Below, piece by piece: positions 1 to 11,821 of a stretch of 64,000 nt of DNA (position 1 is its first letter; every line of letters begins with the position of its first letter). This DNA comes from Rusavskia elegans (Eukaryota > Ascomycota > Lecanoromycetes > Teloschistales > Teloschistaceae). The position numbers and the translations under genes are program-made. The notes beneath the pieces were generated by a model that saw only the letters and a program-made list of their open reading frames with translations, searched no databases and was not told the DNA's origin. The stretch spans positions 1 to 64,000 of the forward strand of contig SAUG01000087.1 of assembly GCA_011316305.1 (NCBI GenBank), given 5' to 3'.

Positions 1-2
1 CC

Positions 3-335
3 TCCCCAACTTTCACATACCATACCAAACCTCCATCCCAGTCAACGACTCCAACAACCATGTTCGATATCACGTTCGACACCCCCAGCGAACACGACAA
101 AGAAAAAGAAAAAGAAAAAAACAAACCCCTCCTCGATCCAGCCCCCCTTCTAAACATCGCCAACCATCGAATAACAAAGATCGAAACGAGAATCATCGAA
201 GATATCGACTCCACCAGCGTGAAAATCCCGCCGCCACTGCGCGAGGGATACTGGCAATACTGGTCGGAGCTTAGATCGTTGTCGTCGCGTTGTTGCGGGT
301 TCGCTTTGTCGAAGCCGACGTTCATATTAACTTGA
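3..335 (+). CDS. Possible 3' end of an unknown gene, or a short orphan ORF
   Basis: The frame is open from the left edge to a TGA at 333-335, with an ATG at 60. The part after the ATG has a Lys/Glu repeat (KEKEKEK), then a fairly hydrophilic stretch with ITKIETRIIEDID and a Trp/Tyr patch (GYWQYW). The base composition is C-rich at the start, as in several coding exons here. I recognise no domain. It could be the last exon of a gene lying mostly to the left, a short ORF starting at 60, or chance. The absence of any stop over 330 bases is the only real support. Confidence 0.25.
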   Translation, partial: SPTFTYHTKPPSQSTTPTTMFDITFDTPSEHDKEKEKEKNKPLLDPAPLLNIANHRITKIETRIIEDIDSTSVKIPPPLREGYWQYWSELRSLSSRCCGFALSKPTFILT

Positions 336-1210
336 TTTCGGAAGATGGGATGGACTGCGGGATCTGGATGTGTCCACGGGGTTAATTATCGGGGGCAGAG
401 AAGTCGGTACCACGATATCTCAAATAGTCTTTTGCAAAGACAATCGGTATGGAGATGGGACTGCTGAACATGACGACTCGTAATGGAGCCCCTGATATCG
501 ATGAATGGCGAAGGTTCTACCTGTTATTCAGTGTTGTCGAGTTATTCGTCCGATGTAAGACCAGACGCTGGTGGTAAGGACTGGGCGACGGAGTATCATC
601 TATTCATTCAAAGGGAGCTTCGGTTCTTGCCGTCTCGAATATGAGATTTCTGGGGTTGATGCTAAGAACTTTTCTAAAATTCATTACCTTCCTGATCTTC
701 GTTTCCCTTTCACTGCTACTTGACTTTTTTCTTTCACATCCTTGTCCACTAGCCGTAAGTACCACATACAATCGTTGCTGATATCTTCCCCATTTCCCAT
801 CATCGAAGAATGAACGTTATAGTTATCGGCGCTCGAAGCCAGGGGTTGGCAACATGAGAGGCGTGATGCTCACGTTCATGGCCGACGTGATTCCTCATAG
901 CCGACCCTCTGCGGTACATTTCCTCCTTGGAGACGTGTACCGCAAGCTGCAGGACGAATCGGCTCTTGCAAGACCTCCACTCAAGATTTTTGAACAATGA
1001 GTGTTGACCGCGGGTTACGGTATCTTGGGTTTCCATGTTTGCGACCGGAAACTGATAATTGGCATCAGCATCTGGTGCTTTTTGACGGCCACGCGTAGCC
1101 AGCCCAGCGCGCTCTTCAAGCTTTTTGTGGGCGCTTTGAAGCAACCACCTAAATCGTCTGCAAGAAGCTTCCCGAGCGGATTCCCATGTTGGATGGCCCG
1201 AATAAACGTT
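336..1210. other. Gene-free stretch
   Basis: Only short overlapping ORFs on both strands, none with a recognisable motif or coherent splice signals. This is probably the 3' flank of the acyltransferase gene that ends at 1211, plus intergenic DNA. Confidence 0.5.
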
Positions 1211-2315
1211 TCACCGACGCCGCCGAGACCATGCGTTGACGAATCCAATCTTGTCCTCCACTCCAAGACCGACTCTTTTGACTCTTCCGAGCCTCGCAAG
1301 AGCCTCAGCCACTTTATTCAAGACGATCTTCTCAGCTGAGTTCATACCCTCAACGTCTTCCGAGCCAAGCAAAGTGTCTGAGCTGCTCGCCGTGTCGTCG
1401 TGTACTGACTCGGAGTATTTAGTATCCTTGGCAGGAGGGCGAGACGTATTTTGCAGGCTTTCAGCGATTCTAACGCGAATACAGTGTGTTGGTTGACTGG
1501 TCAGATTCCACAGAAACTTGGAGTATGATGCCGGCACAGGTGTTGTGATATCTGGAGGCGTGTATCTTAGATTGATTGGGAAGATCTTTGATGTGCGAGG
1601 AGCGGTTAATAGCGATTGACTGAGAGAAAGTATGCCGCGCCCATTTGTAGTGGTACATTCCGGGAAGACGGCTATAACCCGGTTAGGATGTCGTCGAACC
1701 AGTGTCTCAAGATCAACGAGACGGGCGCACGTAGGAGGGTAAGATCTTGGTCGACTGAAAGCGTTGAACGCAGCTTGGAAAAGCGTAATGGGTTGTACGA
1801 GACAAGTGGATGGATAAGATGCAGTGAAAATCGGGTCGAAGATAGCAGCAAGATACAGAGCATCGATTGGAGATGTTGACGAGCAAGCGATGATAGATTG
1901 CGGTTGAGGTACTCTAGATCTATGCTGCTGTGCCAGGGAGCTAGAAGTCCACACCATTAGGATGACTGGAAACTCGAAAGTTGGATCATCGACGAACCCT
2001 TTCTTGACGCCGTCTACCTGTAGATCGATCCACCAGATGCCAGGAACGCCGAGTATAAGCCATAAGGAAGCCTTTTTGCCTAATGACCCGATTGGAAGCC
2101 ACTGAAGGAAGAGGAAGTAGGTCAAAATGGCGGCTAGCAGCAATGGGAGTCTAATGAAGAAGAGAAAGAGGTGGAATGGGTAGTAAATCCCAGCAGATAT
2201 TGCTGGGACTGGGAGGAAGGGCGCAATGCCAGAAGCTGGACTCTGTCAGCGTTCTACGCAGGAGCAGGTCTCTCTACCAGCTACCTCTGTCGCGATATTG
2301 CGAGTATTTCTCCAT
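1211..2315 (-). CDS. Loa1/Vps66-like lysophosphatidic acid acyltransferase
   Basis: Two exons on the minus strand: 2315-2285 and 2235-1211, with a 49-nt intron. They give 351 residues. The start is ATG at 2315, because the N-terminus MEKYSQYRDR followed by SGIAPF is the pattern I recall for fungal Vps66/Loa1 proteins. Residues about 25-85 hold two hydrophobic segments that should anchor it in the ER or lipid-droplet membrane. The acyltransferase motif III reads FPECTTTNG at about 201-209. The usual motif I (NHx4D) is not present in canonical form; SSTSPID stands near its place. Yeast Loa1 acylates lysophosphatidic acid and affects lipid droplets and vacuolar sorting, and the same role is inferred here. 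It is divergently arranged with the kinesin gene to its right. Confidence 0.8.
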
Positions 2316-2706
2316 GTTATTCACTGAAATCTGATGTCGACGTGGATAGGGATGGCGCGTATGAAGGACATTCGGAGTTGAAGCTATCTGAGGACATAGG
2401 AAAGGTATCCGGTTCTTCGACAATATTTGATATGATGATATTCTTAAGACCGCAGACGTTGAGATGTACTTTCGACAGCAAGTAATTCCGCTGAGCTGAA
2501 GACGTTCAACATCATGTGACATCGAGGGTCGGCGCGGCAAGTCGGCGCTTGATTGTTCCGACATTCAATGTTTACACCCCGTCGTTACAGTCAACATGCA
2601 ATTCTTATTACTTCTCCAGACCTAGCTCAACGATGCAGGGCGCTAGATTATGAAAGGTCGATGACTACACTACCTCATGATTGCTTCGACAAAGCACATC
2701 ACAGCC
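2316..2706. promoter_or_regulatory. Shared divergent 5' region of LOA1-like and kinesin genes
   Basis: 391 bases separate the start codons of two divergent genes, so both promoters and 5' UTRs must fit here. I see no convincing TATA box and no other gene. Confidence 0.45.
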
Positions 2707-5700
2707 ATGGAACACGATAGCGAGAATGCGGTAAGCCCAAGAGCAGGTACGATGAAGATGACTTACTGATCTGTGCCCTTCAAGTATGCTTCGCGGCTGC
2801 CGCAGTTGCAATCCAAAATCAGGATGCCATCCCCAGTCAAGGGTACATTCGGGGAACTGTCTGACTCGTCAATGAACGCTCGAAATGCAGTGATGCCACC
2901 TCCAGCTAAGACCGGAACGAAAAGAAAAACGCTCGCCGAGCTTGGGGGTGAACCACGCCGAGCGCCGCAGGCTCCTTCCATCAATGGAACAACCATTGCA
3001 GGCACAAAACCATCTTCATGGAACGGCAGTTACCGTCAACCATCAACTTCGTCCTCCGTAACCTCATCCAGGCCTTCGTCCGTGGCATCGTCCAGGAATA
3101 TCTCCGGCGGTTCATTTGCAGGCACCTTGAGCACAGCCTCTCGACCGCCCTCAGCGCAAAATCATCGACCGCAATCTGCCATGGCTGCATCAAAGATCCA
3201 AAGACCTCACTCTACACAAGGACGATCCGCGAGCTCATTGAATACGCACCCTTCGCAACCAGGTGCTGGAGGGATTCAAGGTCAACGTACTGGTAGGACC
3301 CCGTTTCCTTCGACCCTTACAGATTGCCCAGAAAGCCTTGAGATTGGTAAGACTAGAGGAAGCCATGATACCCACACTCAATCATGTTCAGAGTGGGCGA
3401 GCTCCATTGTTGCATCAGGGTCATCCAGATCCTTTTCCTTGTCCACGACCATGAATGATCTCTCTTTGGAGGAATCACGATCACCTACCACTCCTAAGGT
3501 AGCCCAGAAGAGGGAGACCTCTATCTCTACCGCGATGGGGAATATGTCCTTATCATCCCACAAGCCCCATCCTATACCTCCTACAACGGATCCAATTACA
3601 CCATCGCAGATACCGAAGCTGGCACCTAAAGCTCCGGTGATGTCTGCTTCTGCCTGCAATCCCAGCAAATCCCCTAAGAAGGCCCCTGCATCCGGTCCAC
3701 GATTTTTAAACCGTAATACTAACACAACCGTAACTGAAGAATTCGACGTTGGCGATCGGCTCGAGAGAATGGAAAGTGTGATGTCTGATTTCAAGAGCAA
3801 ATTCACCGGTGCGGCGACAGAGAGCGACGGGCTCAGGGAGACGATTGGCATTTACAAAGCAAGAGGTTGGCGCGCCATCCCTACATGCTTGAGATATCGC
3901 TGATCTCCGTGTGAAGTCATGGAATTAGAAACGACAAAGACCCACCTGGAAGCGAAATTCGACACTTTAAACGCAGATATATGTACAACCAAGGCAGAAC
4001 TCACTTCCTGCAAATCAGAGCTTACTGCATCGTCCCATGCTTTAGAAGATTTAGAAAGGTCCAACAAGATCCAGGTGGACGATCTGCAACGACAGCACCA
4101 GCGCGAGCTCGAAGAATCTCGACGTCAGGGCCAAGAGGAAATTTTCCAATCGGAACGGAAGCACAGTACAGAACGTGAGGATTTGGAAAGAAAGCTGGAG
4201 CTTGCATTAGAGGAGGAAAGAGCACATCACCGCCAGGAGTTGCAGACAGTGACCAGCGTGAAGGCCAAATCGCAAGAGCAGGTCGAAGCCGAATTAGAGC
4301 GCCAAAGAAGGCAACAGGAATGCCTTGAGGAGGAGCTGCGTAAATCGAGGACCGACTTGGCTTGTGAACGAAGTTTAAACAGCGATCTCCGAACCAAAGT
4401 ATCTGAATCAGCAAGCAACACCATCAGTCTCGAGAGTTCGATACGGAGTCTTCGAGCTCATGTGGAGTTTCTAGAATCAGACAACAAAAGCCAGTCCAAT
4501 GCATTTTCGGATCTTGACAACCGGCTTCAGAATGCCATCAAAGCTGCAGAAGAAGCTAAAGAAAAGCTTCGAACAGAGGAAACGTTGAGGCGAAAATTGC
4601 ACAACCAAGTACAAGAGCTGAAGGGTAATATCAGGGTCTTTTGCCGCGTCCGTCCATCACTGGAATCCGATCCCAACGACGCCAGTGCTCGCATCAACTA
4701 CCCTGACAGTGCCAGTGATTCCAAGGAGGTGGAAGTTCTTGGACCAGAGGAGAAGAACAGCCTTGGCAAAATCAGCACGAAGACCTATGCTTTCGCTTTC
4801 GACCGCGTCTTCAGCCCGGGGTCAGCCAACGCTGATGTTTTTGGAGAGATCAGCCAGCTGGTACAAAGTGCTCTTGATGGCTACAATGTCTGCATCTTTT
4901 GCTACGGTCAAACGGGCTCTGGCAAGACCTTTACGATGTCGGCTCAAGATGGTATGATCCCTCGAGCGGTCAATCAGATATACGATACTGCAAAATCTCT
5001 GGAAGAAAAAGGTTGGAAGTATACCATGGAAGGGTCCTTCATCGAGGTGTACAATGAGAATATCAACGATCTTCTTGGCAAGCCCGACGAACTCGATAAG
5101 AAGAAACACGAGATTCGTCATGATATGCAAAAGTGTAAGACAACCATCACGGGCATCACCACCGTGGATCTCGATAGTCCCAACAAGGTGGAATCTGTCC
5201 TACAAAGCGCTGCCTCGAATCGGTCCGTCGCAGCTACCAAGGCCAACGAGCGGTCATCTCGGAGTCATTCAGTTTTCATTTTGAAGCTCACCGGAGAGAA
5301 TAGCACGACTGGAGAGAAGAGCGAAGGGACGCTCAATCTCGTCGATCTGGCTGGCAGCGAAAGACTCAGCCACAGTCAGGCTGCTGGCGAGCGACTCAAA
5401 GAGACACAGAGTATCAACAAGAGCTTGAGCTGCCTAGGAGATGTCATTGGAGCATTAGGACAGGGTAAAGATGGCGGCCATGTACCCTATCGGAATAGCA
5501 AGGTATGTTTATCCCAAAGCCAACCCCTTTTTGCTCCCTTAAGAGGTCAGCACAATGCTGACTCATAGTACTAGCTGACATACCTGTTGCAATTCTCGCT
5601 GGGTGGAAACTCGAAGACGCTTATGTTCGTCATGATCAGTCCACTGCAAGCGCACCTGAGCGAGACCTTGACGAGCTTGAAGTTTGCAACTAAGGTAAGG

Positions 5701-5802
5701 GGGTTTCCAAGTAACACTGTTACGGCGAGCGCTAATAATCACCAGGTCCACAACACACACATCGGTACTGCTAAGAGACAGGCAAAAGTCCGGGACGCTT
5801 GA
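2707..5802 (+). CDS. klpA: Kinesin-14 (KlpA/Kar3 type, C-terminal motor)
   Basis: Five exons: 2707-2730, 2785-3865, 3917-5502, 5575-5694 and 5746-5802, giving 955 residues. The first exon is only 24 nt. Residues about 10-330 are Ser/Pro/Thr-rich and disordered, about 390-600 are coiled coil (long runs of Glu, Arg, Gln), and the motor starts near 603 with [11 protein letters not shown]. The P-loop GQTGSGKT is near 699, switch I SSRSH near 815 and switch [11 protein letters not shown] near 842. The end, [16 protein letters not shown], is typical of minus-end-directed kinesin-14, with the motor at the C-terminus behind a neck coil. It should bundle and slide spindle microtubules. A further 45-nt in-phase stretch at 3347-3391 has GT-AG ends and may be an extra or alternative intron. 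Confidence 0.93.
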
Positions 5803-6155
5803 AGTCCTCAGGATAAGCGAAATAGTCGTCGGCGTTGGATCTGGTTGCAATGTATGGTGTTCGGGTTCTTGGTCGAGGTTTTTGAAAAGCGCTAGGCCTT
5901 GTTGGATGGTGAACGTGGTCACCTGCAAGGGTATGGAAGGCAGCAGCGGCGGCGTTGCATTTGCCACGGTCACCGTTGAAACATACTTTATACCCTGACA
6001 GAGACATGGAAATCTTGATTGATAAATGAGTTGAGTTTATCTATGCATCCCCCCCAAGACGAACTCCGATCGCTGCCTCCCAGACCATTGCTTTTTGACA
6101 AATCTTGTACAAGTACAAGAATCCTTCGCTCTTCTCATCTGGGTATCGTTCCATC
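5803..6155. other. Convergent 3' region
   Basis: The kinesin gene ends from the left and the GNAT gene from the right. No gene is seen between them; both 3' UTRs and polyadenylation sites must lie here. Confidence 0.5.
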
Positions 6156-6923
6156 CTACTTTTTCGAATCTCCTCTCGCATCCCGATACAGCAGCGAAGT
6201 CCTGTATACACTACCTCCCTGCCTCCATTGTCCCAAGTCGATTTCGAGCTTGTCGACCTCTCGAAATCCCTGGTGTATGTACATATCGTACGCTACCGGC
6301 GTTGACTCGATATAGCACGGCAAGTTTCTGCTGTCGGCGAAGTCGATGAGCGTCCTGAGCAATAGCTTGCCGGCACCTTGCCTTTGATGCTCGGGCAGAA
6401 CGGATAGGTCGTCTAGCACGAGGGTTTGTTGGGTCAGATGGGCTGAGCGTAGTGGTGTTACGAGGGTTAGGAAATGGTTGAAAAACTGGTCGTTGGTATC
6501 TTCCCTGGGAACACGAGGGGGTGTTGATGATGACGATGGTGCCCCTGGTGGGATCTCACTCCCACTCATGGATGCTATCCCCGATGGGTTCTGGTTCCGC
6601 GCATTCCGCCGAACCCCTGAATCGGAACTCGCAGCAGGCAAAGGGATGTTCTTGCCATCTGTTGCAGGCTGACCTTTCACCACCGTCCACTTGGCATAAG
6701 CGATGAGCTTGTCCTGAAGCGAGGTGTCGACGACGCAGAACATTTGGACTTTGAGGCCGTCGTATTCGCGGAGGTTGTGATATGTGATGTTTCTCTGGAG
6801 ATTTGCAGTGCCGCCGTTGGGATATATGAGGGAGAGGAGGGGATTGCCTGCCGAGGCTTGAAAGTGGATCGAGCAGCAGGTGTGGAGGTTTGAAGGGGAG
6901 CAGGGAATAACCTTGAAAGACAT
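6156..6923 (-). CDS. GNAT-family N-acetyltransferase
   Basis: Single exon, 255 residues. I start at the Met of MSFKVIPCSP (6923) because fungal GNATs of this type begin with a short beta strand like that. An in-frame Met at 7046 would add 41 residues of low-complexity sequence. Acetyl-CoA binding motif A is clear near residues 185-215: LSVLPEHQRQGAGKLLL, the Q/RxxGxG/A signature, followed by MYIHQGFREVDKLEIDL, the usual C-terminal strand. A loop at about 95-150 rich in Ser, Pro and Gly interrupts the fold. The substrate is unknown; similar fungal proteins are small-molecule or peptide acetyltransferases. The gene converges on kinesin and diverges from coronin. Confidence 0.82.
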   Translation of the reverse strand: MSFKVIPCSPSNLHTCCSIHFQASAGNPLLSLIYPNGGTANLQRNITYHNLREYDGLKVQMFCVVDTSLQDKLIAYAKWTVVKGQPATDGKNIPLPAASSDSGVRRNARNQNPSGIASMSGSEIPPGAPSSSSTPPRVPREDTNDQFFNHFLTLVTPLRSAHLTQQTLVLDDLSVLPEHQRQGAGKLLLRTLIDFADSRNLPCYIESTPVAYDMYIHQGFREVDKLEIDLGQWRQGGSVYRTSLLYRDARGDSKK

Positions 6924-8423
6924 TAAAGAGGAGGATTTGAGGCTCGGGGGTGCGTGCTGTGTGGTTTGGATTTCGATGGTGGTAGAGAAAGGGAAAGAAG
7001 ACCTTCGTGAGTCCTCAAGAAAGATAGAATTCCAGATACTTGTCAATAAACGATTTTGGACTGCAGCAAAGACAGTGAATCACAGCAAAAGATAAAAATT
7101 AGGATGCGTGGAACGTACGCAACAGAAGGAAGTCATGTGCATGAGGACTCACTCCTTCCGGAGACTCCTCATGGGATAGCAAGATTCCATCTTAATCATA
7201 CTTCGTCCCTACCACGTTTCTCCCCAAGACCCTTATCCACATATTAACTTTATTCAACGGTCCTGCGGTTCTGGGGTTGGCTCTGCATTAGGCTCTATGT
7301 GGTGATGTGGGTATCTTTCCTCAAGAAGGTGCATGCATACATGCTTTTGTCCGTACCATCTTTCTCCAATCTCCATCGACCCTTTCTCTCCAGATGATCG
7401 GTTTCTAATAACGGTTCTGCGGACCCGTCACCCGGATTTGCCTCTGCATTCTGAATCAGGCTTCATGCGTTCACTTGAACTCTTGGATCATGTTCGTCGC
7501 TTGGAAGCGGATACATGTATGCCGCCGGGGAACATGTGCAAGATTGCCGTGGCCAATGGACATGGTGCAAGATTGCCGTGGCCAGTGGACATGTCGATTC
7601 ACGCTTTGACGCGGTTGGGATAGTAGTCCTTCCACGGAGCGTTCTGTATTCATATATTTGTGATAGTAAAGAGACTTGAAGGGTAAATGCAACAGGTTAC
7701 ACATAAACCTGAAAGGTTAATGGCAGCAGGATGTAAACAGAAATGGTGTGAAAGATAGAGAGAAAGACGAAGATTGTCACAACATTGTGGACCTTCATCG
7801 TCTTTAACGCACAGAGGAGATTCGACGCTACAAACATCGACCAATTTACCGATGGAGTGGTATGGTAGCATAAGAGGTCGCCGTCGCGGTATTAGTAATA
7901 CTGGCTCAAAACGGCAGTTTGACATGTGAGATTCTCCGTGCCAGTTATCATGAGACCTTGAGAGCAGAAACCAATGCCTGCACGAGACACCAATTGACAA
8001 CATTAGGTTGGATTAATAGTCAAGGAATTACACTTACAGACCGTGCAAAGTATTCATACGGGCTCATTCTCCTGAATTGAGCGACCAGCTCGAAACTTGC
8101 ACCGCTGACAACCCGGGGGAGAACTGGTTCTGTTGTATGTTTCTAGTCCTGCGATCTCTGAATGAACCGTCTGTTAGGAATGAACCGAGCCAGAGGTGGA
8201 AGCTGGTGGGCAAGGTGGGTTTTGGGGTTAGGTAGATAATGTGGAAGATGACTAAGCAACTTGCCGCTATCGATGCATTCATTGTTCGAGATATCAACGA
8301 TCGAGGGATGCAGCCAGCGCGATTGAACACCCACTCGGAATAATCATTTAACCTGCTTGTTAATTTAGATTGAACGATCTCGCTTGGCACTGCACCGCAA
8401 CACAAGACCTCCTATGCGCACCA
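6924..8423. other. Long intergenic region between GNAT and coronin
   Basis: 1.5 kb between divergent start codons with no convincing gene. It holds a 29-bp tandem duplication (listed separately). Several ORFs of 60-117 codons overlap on opposite strands without any domain or splice support. It probably contains both promoters. Confidence 0.5.
7536..7593. repeat. 29-bp tandem duplication
   Basis: Two head-to-tail copies of a 29-base unit (7536-7564 and 7565-7593) containing GCAAGATTGCCGTGGCCA. They differ at one clear position (A in copy 1, G in copy 2: CCAATGG versus CCAGTGG) and at the outermost base. It lies in the gap between the GNAT and coronin genes. Confidence 0.85.
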
Positions 8424-10605
8424 ATGTCGGGCCGTTTCGTGCGCTCGTCCAAGTATCGTGAGGTCCTCAGGCTATCTCTCTTCCCTAACTTCTTACTGAC
8501 CTTATTGACTCAGGGCATGTATTTGGAAGACCAACCAGGAAGGTATGCAATACTCAACTCCGGGTGGCACCACAGCCACAGCCACTGACCTGGAGCTTAG
8601 GAGCAATGCTACGATAACATCCGCATCTCCAAGAACGCATGGGACACCAACCTGGTCAAGGTAGACTCACTGTCATCATGGCCAATCCCACAGTTGGCGT
8701 TAACCGTTTTCAAGGCGAATCCAACATACCTTTCCGTCACCTGGGAAGCCAGCGGTGGAGGAGCCTTTGCCGTCATACCATTGAATGAGAAGGGCCGGCT
8801 ACCAGACCAATTACCGCTTTTCAGGGGGCACAAGGCTGTTGTCTTAGACACGGACTGGTAGGCTGCTGCCGCTTCATCCATTGTGATGATTATTGACGCT
8901 GCGTCAGGAATCCCTTCGACGACTCTTTGATCGCTTCTGGCTCGGATGACGGAAAGGTGAGCATTGATCGAGTGTGCGGTCGGGAGTGATACTCATCGGT
9001 GAAGGCGTTTATATGGAGGGTTCCTGAAGGCTTTACTCTTCGCACAGAAGAGAAGGAAGAACCTAAGGATGTAGCGCCCGTGAAGCAGCTTTCTGGGCAC
9101 TCAAGGTACCACATCCACGCCGGTGACTTATTACCGTACGCTGATCTTGTACAGGAAAGTTGGCCACGTTCTATTCAACCCTGCAGCAAAAAATGTATTA
9201 GCAACCTCATCAGGCGACTATACCGTCAAACTCTGGGATGTTGAAGCTGGCTCTCCACGTCTTACCCTCAAGCATACCGACATCGTACAATCACTTTCCT
9301 GGAGCGCAAACGGTTCATTACTCGTCACTACTTCGCGGGACAAAAAGCTGCGGATATGGGATGTACGACAGGAAGCACCGGCTCACGTTGCGCCAGGACA
9401 TGCGGGAGCGAAGAATAGTCGAGTCACATGGCTGGGTGAACATGATCGAGTAGCAACCACCGGATTCTCGAAGATGAGCGATCGTCAATTGGGGCTCTGG
9501 GATATACGAGATCCGAAGGAACCAGTCGGAGGGTTCCAGATGCTGGATGCGATATCTGGTGTCTGCATGCCTTTCTGGGACGACAGTACGAAATGCTTAT
9601 ACTTGGCTGGCAAAGGGTATGTCATAGGATGCGGAGTAGGAATCAGGATTACTAACATACTGCAGTGATGGCAACATCCGCTACTTCGAGTACGAGCACG
9701 ACAAGTTCGAGTACCTATCAGAGTACAAGTCTGGAGACCCCCAACGCGGCGTTGCCTTTCTCCCCAAGCGCGGTGTCAATATGCATGAAAACGAAGTCAT
9801 GCGTGCTTTCAAGACTGTGAACGACTCCTACATAGAACCTATCTCTTTCATAGTACCTAGGCGGGCAGAGGTCTTTCAGGGGGACATTTACCCACCTGTC
9901 GTCGGCACCAAGCCTGCAATGTCCGCTGCCGAGTGGTTCGAGGGCGCAGAAGGCTTGCCACCCAAGATCGATCTAGAAAGCGTCTACGAAGGCGAAGAAC
10001 CCACAGAAATGGCTCCAACTTCGAAACCAGTTTCTCGGGTCCCCTCATCATCAACTCTGCTTTCCCCTTCAAAAAAAGAGCCCGAACCAGCGCCCTCAAA
10101 ACGGGAACCAGAGCCCGTAAAGAGACCTCCTCAACCATCGCCAGCACTTCGAAGTCCACCACCCTCGATGAAAGAGCAAACCAGTTCGATCGCAGCATTA
10201 GCCTCCAAATTCGACGACAAAGAAGACTCCTCATCCGGCGAAGACGACACCTCCAGCTTCGAAGAAGTGGCCAAGCCCGTGGAACGGCACCAATCTAGGC
10301 CTCCTGAGAAGCACACTCAGAATACCGAGCCAGAAGCCATCACACGCAAACTCAGCTCACCGATTTCCCCAACGAAATTAGCTGCCCCTATTTCGCCTTC
10401 GAAACCTGCTTCATCGGGCCCTCCTGCATCGTCGTCGCGACCGTTGTCTGCGGACTTATCTGCATCACTCGATCAGATAACGTTGCAGGATATCAAGACG
10501 CTGTTGGAGACGCAAAGTCGGACAATTCTTGGGCAGAGTGAGAAGATCGCGCTGTTGACGGAGGAGGTGGATCGGTTGAAGAATACTATTGGGGACAGGA
10601 TGTAA
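8424..10605 (+). CDS. crn1: Coronin, actin-binding WD40 protein
   Basis: Eight exons: 8424-8457, 8514-8542, 8601-8660, 8715-8857, 8908-8956, 9005-9105, 9155-9616 and 9666-10605, giving 605 residues with all phases consistent. The N-terminus MSGRFVRSSKYRHVFG is the coronin signature. Residues about 60-395 form the seven-bladed propeller (for example GHKAVVLDTDW, SGSDDGKAFIW, SSGDYTVKLWD, TSRDKKLRIWD). Residues about 400-560 are Pro/Ser-rich with an acidic patch SSGEDDTSSFEE, comparable to the yeast Crn1 unique region that contacts Arp2/3. Residues about 565-605 are a heptad coiled coil for oligomerisation. It should act on cortical actin patches and Arp2/3. The first six introns cut the 5' part into very small exons. 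Confidence 0.95.
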
Positions 10606-10870
10606 TCTGGACTTGGCTCTTTGCACGGTGGGGAGAGGAAGACCGTAGGGACTGGGTGGCCTGGTTTTTGTAGTCATAGCGTACTTCACGTTGTGTGATG
10701 TGCAGGATATGAACAGAAAAATGGAGTGAGATTTTCAGGAGAAACTTGATCTTGCAATTCCAGCTGTCTGACTGAGATTCCGCTCGAGCACAACTACCTA
10801 TTCCCCGATATGCATCAGTGTCGCAGCTCCCCAACGCCGATATGTACATGTCATCTTTGGTCCAGATGGT

Positions 10871-11821
10871 TCAATACCCCGAAGCCCCCGGCGCCTTCTC
10901 ATCCTTCCTCAAATCCATGAGAAGTTCCCTGAACTTCTCCTTCCCACCGCCCGCGGCTCCGCCCTTCGCTCCTTTGCCGCTCAGATCCATGAGCTTACCG
11001 ATCCGCTCCCAGCTTGTACCACCGGCGCTGGTATCTTGTCGGTTCGCGAGGAACTCTTCGGCTTCTTTGCGGGTACGGTTGATGGATTTATCTTTTTTGC
11101 TGTTGTAATTTTCGTAGAAGTCGTCGATGTCTCGCTGGGCTTTGGAGACGCGTTCGGATTTTTTGGAGGAGGCGGCTTCTTCGCGTTGGGAGATGTCGGC
11201 GTCGCGTTTTGAGCGCCAGAGGCTGGGGATTGGGGTTAGTATGTTGCTTGCGGTTTTCTTCCAAGTACTGTGAGGGAGATTGCTGGATGTTTTATTTCGA
11301 GGCTTACCGGACGGGTTCAGCTTCTTCTTCTGGTTCTTGATAGCCGGAATATGAAGGTGGTTGACGAGGTTGGTAAGGGAGATTTGAACCTGTGATGGTT
11401 CCACCCGGACCCATTTGCTATTTCCATGGAATTAGCTCATACGGTCCACTGATATGTGTCTCTGTATGCTCACCTCGTTCCGCGTGTCCATTGCAGGGTA
11501 GGAGCTTTCGAATTCACTGATTTCCTCGCCTCCTCCTTGACCTCCCCCATAGTTGTCTGATCCCCCTAGTAGATCATCATCACCATCTTCGACTGTCGCA
11601 GAGTTGTCGTTGCTTGTGCTGAACAGATTGGCATCATCGCCAAGCATAGCGCGCTCGCGGGCAAGGAAATCATCGTCCGCTGCTGCTCCATTGGTGGCTC
11701 CGTTGCTTTTGGGTTCGGTTTGGCCTGTCAGGGCAATAAGTCTTAGCTAAGTTGATAGAGATCCATACAAGACGAACTTACCATCGCCGAATTCCTCAAG
11801 GGAAGGGAATCTGTCGGCCAT
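10871..11821 (-). CDS. clc1: Clathrin light chain
   Basis: Four exons on the minus strand: 11821-11782, 11724-11474, 11417-11308 and 11222-10871, giving 250 residues. The start MADRFPSLEEFGDG carries the conserved EEFGD-like acidic element of light chains. Residues about 30-85 are acidic and disordered. The central helix (WRSKRDADISQREEAASSKK and then DIDDFYENYNSKK) is the heavy-chain-binding region. The C-terminal part (about 200-250) carries the TSWERIGKLMDL and KFRELLMDLRKDE segments typical of fungal light chains. It binds clathrin heavy chain and regulates coat assembly in endocytosis and Golgi traffic. The last intron (85 nt) has a consensus TACTAAC branch site. The gene is convergent with coronin and divergent from PUS1. 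Confidence 0.93.

Noticed and set aside
2188..2206. Inverted repeat CCCAGCA...TGCTGGG as a possible terminator hairpin
   Set aside because: It lies inside the second coding exon of the acyltransferase, where the bases are explained by the protein sequence (PAISAG).
5563..5973. Minus-strand ORF of 136 codons
   Set aside because: It overlaps the spliced 3' exons of kinesin on the other strand and has no domain.
7650..8003. Minus-strand ORF of 117 codons between GNAT and coronin
   Set aside because: Its composition is not protein-like (many Cys and His without pattern), and no motif or splice partner was found.
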